Source: Pseudomonas putida W15Oct28 (GTDB taxonomy: Bacteria; Pseudomonadota; Gammaproteobacteria; Pseudomonadales; Pseudomonadaceae). Taken from it: 64,000 nucleotides of DNA. How positions within the stretch are numbered: the stretch's first letter is position 1; the number at the start of each line of letters is the position of its first letter. Below are positions 59,637 through 64,000 of this stretch, one piece after another. The translations under genes and the position numbers were made by a program. The stretch spans positions 157,516-221,515 of the forward strand of contig NZ_JENB01000003.1 of the NCBI RefSeq assembly GCF_000708715.2, written 5' to 3'. Below the pieces are notes generated by a model that ran no database searches, had not been told where the DNA came from, and worked only from the letters and a program-made list of their open reading frames with translations.

Positions 59637-60860
59637 ATGAAACTGCCTGCTTCGCTCGTCTTCGGCCTCAGCGCCCTGGCCCTGTCCATCGGTGCCATGG
59701 CCGCCGAAACCTACGCGCCCAAACCCGACCCGCAACAGGGCGATGGCCGTGTGTCGGCCTTCTACACCTGGAGCAAGGCCATCCCCGCCACGCCCGGGAA
59801 GCTGCTGCGCAGCGAACCCCTGGACCAGGCGCTCAGCCTGCCCAATGCGGCCAGCGCGCAACGCATTCTGTACACCTCCCTGGATGGCATCGACGGCAAG
59901 ACGCCAGTCGTGGTGTCCGGCGCACTGTTCATCCCCAAAGGCAAGGCCCCGGCAGGCGGCTGGCCGGTCGCCAGCTGGGGCCATGGCACGGTCGGCGTGG
60001 CGGATATCTGCGCGCCGTCCTGGGCTGGCCGCAGCTACCGCGACGTGCAATACCTCAACCGCTGGCTTGAAGAAGGCTACGCCATCGTCGCCACCGACTA
60101 CCAGGGCCTTGGTGTACCGGGCGGCCACCCGCTGCTGAACAACCGCATGGCCGCCTACGGCATTCTCGATGCGGCCAAGGCCGTGGTCGCCGGCGTGCCG
60201 GGGCTGGCCGACAAGGTGCTGATCATTGGCCAGTCGCAAGGCGGCGCCGGGGCCTTCGCCGCCGGGGCCTATGCGGCGACCTATGCGCCCAAGCTGGGCG
60301 TCAAGGGCAGCATCGGCACGGGGGTGATCTACACCGTGGGCGCGAAGAATGTCGGCGAGCAGGACCCGGACAAGGTCGACCCAGCCCTGGCCTATGGCTT
60401 CTACACCCTGCTGGCTGCGCAGCAGTACGGCCCAAGCATCGACCCGCGCGACTTCTACACCGACAAGGCCCTGCCGCTGTTCGAACAGGCGCGCACCAGC
60501 TGCCTGTCGGCACTGGTCAGCGACGTGGTCGGCACAGGCCTGACCCCGGCCAACGCCAAGAAAGACTACCAGGGCGACCAGCTCAAGCCATGGCTGGCGC
60601 AGGTGTCGTACCCGACCCTGAAACTGGCCCAGCCGATCTTCATCGGCACCGGCGCCGAGGACAAGACCCCCGCCGCCGCCACCCAGGTGGCGCTGATGCA
60701 GGACGCCTGCAAGGCCGGCTCGGTGGTGCAGGGCCACTTGTACAAGGGCCTGGGCCACAGCGAAACGGTGAATGCCTCGCTGAAGGACTCGATCCCGTTC
60801 GCCCGCCAGGTCATCAGCGGCCAGCCGGTCACCCCCAATTGCAGCCCCAGCGTTCAGTAA
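59637..60860 (+). CDS. Secreted lipase-like alpha/beta hydrolase (LIP family)
   Basis: The 407-residue protein has a signal peptide (LVFGLSALALSIGAMAAE, cleavage near residue 22) and the secretory-lipase pattern: VASWGHGTVGVADICAPS, IVATDYQGLGVPGGHPLLN, nucleophile Ser in IIGQSQGGAGAFAAG, an acid in FIGTGAEDKTPAAAT and catalytic His in YKGLGHSETV. Two cysteine pairs could form disulfides. Its place among sulfur-scavenging genes suggests it releases an acid or alcohol from a sulfur-containing ester in the periplasm; that is inference. The ATG 59637 starts the signal peptide. Confidence 0.8.
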   Translation: MKLPASLVFGLSALALSIGAMAAETYAPKPDPQQGDGRVSAFYTWSKAIPATPGKLLRSEPLDQALSLPNAASAQRILYTSLDGIDGKTPVVVSGALFIPKGKAPAGGWPVASWGHGTVGVADICAPSWAGRSYRDVQYLNRWLEEGYAIVATDYQGLGVPGGHPLLNNRMAAYGILDAAKAVVAGVPGLADKVLIIGQSQGGAGAFAAGAYAATYAPKLGVKGSIGTGVIYTVGAKNVGEQDPDKVDPALAYGFYTLLAAQQYGPSIDPRDFYTDKALPLFEQARTSCLSALVSDVVGTGLTPANAKKDYQGDQLKPWLAQVSYPTLKLAQPIFIGTGAEDKTPAAATQVALMQDACKAGSVVQGHLYKGLGHSETVNASLKDSIPFARQVISGQPVTPNCSPSVQ

Positions 60861-60872
60861 GGAGGCCAGCCC

Positions 60873-62072
60873 ATGAGCATCGAATTCTTCACCCGCCTGC
60901 CCCTGCATGGCGAAACCCAGTTCCTCCCCGGCGACCCGCGCAACCGCGGCGACTGGCATGCGGGCGGGCCCAGCACCGGTGCGGTGTCGGGGTTTGCCGT
61001 AGGTGATCACTTCACCTATATCGACTACCTCGGGCAAATCGCCCGCGCCGCGGAAATCAACGGCTTCGGCGGCGCATTGATGGTCAACGCCCCTACCGGC
61101 GAAGAGCCGTGGACGGTGTGCTCGCTGCTGGCCCGGGAAACCCGCACGCTGAAATTCGTCACCGCGTTCCAGCCCTATCACTACACCCCGTGGGTGGCCG
61201 TGCAGCAGGCCGCAACCTACCAGCGCGCCACCGGCAACCGCCTGGTGTGGAACATCATCAACGGCGGCTCGGATGCCATCCAGCGCCAAGTCGGCGACTT
61301 CGAAAACCATGACCAGCGCTACGCCCGCGCCACCGAATTCATGGACGTGGTGCGCGGCTATTGGCACAACGAGCAGTTCCACTACGAAGGCACCTACTAC
61401 CGCGCCGAAGGCGGTGGCCTGCGCGGCCCGCTGAAAAAAGCCGAGCTGCCGCTGATCTGCACGGCTGGCTCGTCGGTGGCAGCGCGCGAGTTCGCCGCCA
61501 AGCACGCCGACTTCTACCTGATGCGCGCCGAGCACCCGGACGAGATTGCCGCGCTGATCGCCGACATCCGCGCCCGGGCGCTGAAGTGGGGCCGTACCGA
61601 CATCCGCTTTGGCCTGTCCATCGACGTGATCGCCCGCGAGACCGAAGAAGCCGCGCTGGCCGAGGCCAAACGTTTCTTCGACGAAGGCGTGGCCAAGGGC
61701 ACGGTCAAGGCCCGCGCCGCCCACGCCGGCCTGCGCACGGCGCGCAAGCTGAGCTACGAGCACGGCTACAGCGACCAGGACGAGCAGCAGGCGTTCGACG
61801 ACTTCTTCATCCACCCCAATGTGTGGACCGGTTTCGGCTACATCGGCGTCCCGCCGGGCTGCGCGCTGGTGGGCAGCTACGCCAACGTGGTGGCGCGTAT
61901 CCGCGAGTACCACGGCATCGGTGTCGACCTGTTCTTCCTCGCCGGCTACCCGCACCTGGAAGAGGCCTACCGCATCGGCGAGCACATCCTGCCGCACTTC
62001 CGTGCACAGCGCGCAGCCCTTGCCCGCCCGGCAGCCGAACCCGTGCAACTGCACGCCAGCAACGGAGCCTGA
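60873..62072 (+). CDS. FMNH2-dependent monooxygenase, SsuD/LLM class
   Basis: The 399-residue protein is a bacterial-luciferase-like monooxygenase of the alkanesulfonate group: DYLGQIARAAEINGFGGALMVN, LKFVTAFQPYHYTPWVAVQQAATYQRATGNRLVWNIINGG, ATEFMDVVRGYW, and a C-terminal FGYIGVPPGCALVGSYANVVARIREY. It uses reduced flavin and oxygen to break a C-S bond and release sulfite, or to oxidise a related substrate. The reductase is not here. AGGAGG precedes the ATG, and the gene starts 12 bases after the hydrolase gene. The exact sulfonate is unknown. Confidence 0.87.
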   Translation: MSIEFFTRLPLHGETQFLPGDPRNRGDWHAGGPSTGAVSGFAVGDHFTYIDYLGQIARAAEINGFGGALMVNAPTGEEPWTVCSLLARETRTLKFVTAFQPYHYTPWVAVQQAATYQRATGNRLVWNIINGGSDAIQRQVGDFENHDQRYARATEFMDVVRGYWHNEQFHYEGTYYRAEGGGLRGPLKKAELPLICTAGSSVAAREFAAKHADFYLMRAEHPDEIAALIADIRARALKWGRTDIRFGLSIDVIARETEEAALAEAKRFFDEGVAKGTVKARAAHAGLRTARKLSYEHGYSDQDEQQAFDDFFIHPNVWTGFGYIGVPPGCALVGSYANVVARIREYHGIGVDLFFLAGYPHLEEAYRIGEHILPHFRAQRAALARPAAEPVQLHASNGA

Positions 62073-62076
62073 CGCC

Positions 62077-63630
62077 ATGGCCAGGGACGGTTACCCACTG
62101 AGTCGGCGCGGCTTTCTTGGCCACGCGGGCGTGCTGGCTGGCGGGCTGCTGGCCGGCTGCGGCCCCGCCGACAGCCCGACCCATGCCGCCACCGACCAGC
62201 CGCGCCATGGCGGGCGCCTGCGGCTGGGCATCATCGACGGCAACCAGAGCGGCAACCTCGACGCCCACAAGCCTATCGGCAGCGGCATCGTGCGTGGCTT
62301 TGCGTTGTACAGCAAGCTGTGGGAATGGGACGAGCAGATGCAGCCGCGCCTGGCGCTGGCCGAGTTCGCCGAGCCCAACGCCGATGCCAGCGGCTGGACC
62401 TTGCGGCTGAAACCGGGGCTGGAGTTCCACCACGGCAAGACCATCGACGCCGATGACCTGATCTTCTCCATCCGCCGCCTCACCGACCCGCAGCTGGCCT
62501 CGCCTTACGCGGCGCTGCTGCACTGGGTAGACCGCGACAACCTGGTCAAGCTGGACGACCGCACCGTGCGCCTGGGCTTTCGCGAAGGGCGCAGCTACCT
62601 GCCGCTGCCGGAAACCTGGGTCAACTTCGGCGGCATCGTGCCGGTGGACTACCACCCGGTCACCAACCCGGTCGGTGCCGGGCCGTACAAACTGAAAAGC
62701 TTCACCCCGGGCCAGCGCTCGCTGTTCACCCGCTTCGACAACTACTACAAACCCGGCAAGCCGTACGCCGATGAACTGGAAATCATCGACTTCAAGGACC
62801 AGACCGGCCGCCTGGCGGCGTTGCGTGCCGGGCAGATCGACATGGCCAACGTCATGTCCACCGAACACCTGCAGGTGCTGCAGGCCGACCCACGGCTGCG
62901 GCTGCTGAAATCGGTGAGCGGCAACTGGCTGTCGTTCGACATGAACACCGCCAAGGCTCCGTTCAATGATCCGGGGGTACGGGAGGCATTCCGCCTGCTG
63001 GCCGATCGCGAGGAGCTGGTGCGCCGTGCGCTGAATGGCCAGGGCCGGGTGGCCAACGACCTGTATGCACCGTTCGACCCCACCTTCGACCACAGCATCG
63101 GCCCGCGCCCCCACGACCCACAGCGGGCAGCGCAGTTGCTGCGCGAAGCCGGCCATGAACAGTTGCAGGTGGAGCTGGTGACCACACCAGGGCCGGGGCT
63201 GGCTTCGGCCCTGGTATTGGCCGAACAGGCCCGGCGCATCGGTGTGACCGTCAACGTGCGCCAGGTCGACCTGGCCACCTTCCAGGGCCCGCAGCGCGAC
63301 GACTGGACCTTGAGCACCGGCGGCAGCATCGGTGCGCCGTACCTGGCCAGCGCCATCCACACCGACGCGCCGTTCGCCGTGGCCAACAAGACCCACTTCC
63401 ACGACCCCGAATTCAGCGAGGCCTTCCTCGCCGCCATGGCCCAGCCGGACCTGGAGCAACGCAAGGCGCTGGTGCACCGCGCGCAACGCATTCAGTACGC
63501 GCGCGGCGGCATGCTGATCTGGGGCTTTGCCGACCTGCTCGACAGCGTCAGCACCCGCGTGGGTGGCGCGCAGGCGGAGCAGTCGCTGTTCAGTACCTGG
63601 CGGTTCGAGAGCCTATGGCTGAAAACCTGA
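62077..63630 (+). CDS. Tat-exported lipoprotein, peptide/opine-type ABC binding protein (family 5)
   Basis: The 517-residue protein starts with a twin-arginine signal (LSRRGFLGHAGVLAGGLLAGC) whose end is a lipobox (LLAGC), so it is folded in the cytosol, exported by Tat and lipid-anchored. The rest is the DppA/OppA-type fold: LAEFAEPNADASGWTLRLKPGLEFHHGKTIDADDLIFSIRRL, NPVGAGPYKLKSF, and NDPGVREAFRLLADREELV. It starts four bases after the monooxygenase stop, so it belongs to the operon. No matching permease is in the window. A ligand such as a sulfur-containing peptide or glutathione-like compound is plausible. Confidence 0.85.
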   Translation: MARDGYPLSRRGFLGHAGVLAGGLLAGCGPADSPTHAATDQPRHGGRLRLGIIDGNQSGNLDAHKPIGSGIVRGFALYSKLWEWDEQMQPRLALAEFAEPNADASGWTLRLKPGLEFHHGKTIDADDLIFSIRRLTDPQLASPYAALLHWVDRDNLVKLDDRTVRLGFREGRSYLPLPETWVNFGGIVPVDYHPVTNPVGAGPYKLKSFTPGQRSLFTRFDNYYKPGKPYADELEIIDFKDQTGRLAALRAGQIDMANVMSTEHLQVLQADPRLRLLKSVSGNWLSFDMNTAKAPFNDPGVREAFRLLADREELVRRALNGQGRVANDLYAPFDPTFDHSIGPRPHDPQRAAQLLREAGHEQLQVELVTTPGPGLASALVLAEQARRIGVTVNVRQVDLATFQGPQRDDWTLSTGGSIGAPYLASAIHTDAPFAVANKTHFHDPEFSEAFLAAMAQPDLEQRKALVHRAQRIQYARGGMLIWGFADLLDSVSTRVGGAQAEQSLFSTWRFESLWLKT

Positions 63631-63651
63631 CCTCTGGGCCTGCACCGTTCT

Positions 63652-63738
63652 CTGTGGGAGCGGGCGCGCCCGCGAACCAGGGCAAAGCCCTGGCCATGCA
63701 CCGCGGTGGATTCTTCGCGGGCATGCCCGCTCCCACAG
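63652..63738. repeat. REP inverted repeat 10
   Basis: CTGTGGGAGCGGGC (63652 onward) pairs with GCCCGCTCCCACAG ending at 63738; a GCCAGGGC-like inner hairpin lies between. It separates the sulfur operon from the receptor gene. Confidence 0.8.
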
Positions 63739-63831
63739 GAACCGTGTCAGCGCCCCGCATCAAACTATAACCGCAGGCGCGGCTGCGCCCTCGTTTCTCC
63801 CACATTCCTACTCTTGAACGAGGCCCAGCCA

Positions 63832-64000
63832 ATGCCCCGCGTTACCTTGCTGCACCCCAAATTCCAGCCCAGCGCCCTGGCCCTGGCCATTCTGGCCGGC
63901 AGCCTGCCGCCGGCCCACGCCGAAGATACCCAGCTGCAAACCGTCACCGTGCAGGCCGAACAGGCCGATGACGACGCCCTGCCCACCCGCCCGCCAGCCT
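63832..64000 (+). CDS. TonB-dependent receptor, N-terminal fragment at window edge
   Basis: The 56 visible codons give a signal peptide (ALALAILAGSLPPAHAED, cleavage near residue 30) followed by TQLQTVTVQAEQADDDALPT, the N-terminal linker and TonB-box-like stretch typical of outer-membrane receptors. There is no STN domain, so it would not signal through a FecR protein. It lies 201 bases after the sulfur operon and may import a sulfur compound across the outer membrane. The rest is outside the window. Confidence 0.65.
   Translation, partial: MPRVTLLHPKFQPSALALAILAGSLPPAHAEDTQLQTVTVQAEQADDDALPTRPPA

Noticed and set aside
59631..62078. An 815-codon open frame on the minus strand opposite the lipase-like and monooxygenase genes
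   Set aside because: It mirrors two well-supported genes on the other strand, is full of Gly/Ala/Val/His/Gln runs without domain motifs, and is explained by GC-rich codon bias.
1..64000. CRISPR arrays, tRNA/rRNA genes, phage or insertion sequences
   Set aside because: No regularly spaced direct repeats, tRNA cloverleaf, rRNA sequence, integrase or transposase was recognised; the repeats present are inverted REP-type hairpins.

Overview
The window is GC-rich, densely coded chromosomal DNA from a fluorescent Pseudomonas, most likely the P. putida group. The inference rests on the gene families present (split pqiA, FecI/FecR/TonB-receptor systems, SfnR-like sigma-54 activator, PBP3 paralogue, NEL toxins) and on ten hairpin-forming REP/REPIN repeats of the type that litters these genomes. 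No rRNA, tRNA, CRISPR array, integrase or transposase was seen. The window starts inside a MocR-type gene and ends inside a TonB-dependent receptor gene.

Layout. 1-5.0 kb: end of the MocR-like gene, a small secreted basic protein, a DUF2986 mini-protein, an aminotransferase divergent from its probable MarR regulator (two matching operator palindromes), and a phosphoethanolamine transferase. 5.2-7.5 kb: TetR regulator plus 14-helix drug exporter. 7.5-10.9 kb: pqiA1-pqiA2-pqiB-pqiC envelope lipid-transport operon. 11-17.1 kb: metabolic singletons (glycine-zipper protein, LysR, two VOC proteins, an MHS-family transporter with a periplasmic insert, and an alpha/beta hydrolase whose nucleophile serine is glycine). 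17.2-26.8 kb: two very large tandem paralogues with a DUF6543-type N-terminus, leucine-rich repeats and a C-terminal NEL ubiquitin-ligase domain with its Cys-Gly-Asp motif intact; they look like host-directed effectors.

27-30.4 kb: HelD-like helicase and pirin. 30.7-44.8 kb is an iron/siderophore region: an NRPS-like protein (Lys2-like adenylation domain, carrier domain, membrane acyltransferase-3 domain), a first sigma/FecR/receptor set, a DUF3857-transglutaminase protein, an isochorismatase-fold hydrolase, and a second receptor/FecR/sigma set on the minus strand, with three Fur-box candidates. 44.8-49.4 kb: a decayed hipBA module (intact hipB, gutted hipA), then a compact peptidoglycan operon (DD-carboxypeptidase, OmpA-like lipoprotein, short PG-binding protein, FtsI-like PBP). 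49.5-52.8 kb: LysR, MFS and nitrilase genes for uptake and hydrolysis of an organic nitrile or acid. 53-57 kb: LysR, dctA-family transporter and ttdAB, a tartrate import and dehydration unit. 57.2-64 kb: a SfnR-like sigma-54 activator divergent from a sulfur-scavenging cluster (sulfonate-type binding protein, secreted lipase-like hydrolase, FMN-dependent monooxygenase, Tat/lipoprotein binding protein), with a good -24/-12 promoter, followed by a receptor gene.

The strongest candidates for something unusual are the tandem NEL proteins with a shared upstream element, the Lys2-like adenylation/carrier/acyltransferase fusion next to an iron-responsive sigma system, and the self-contained PBP3-type operon. 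All assignments were made by reading motifs, without database searches.
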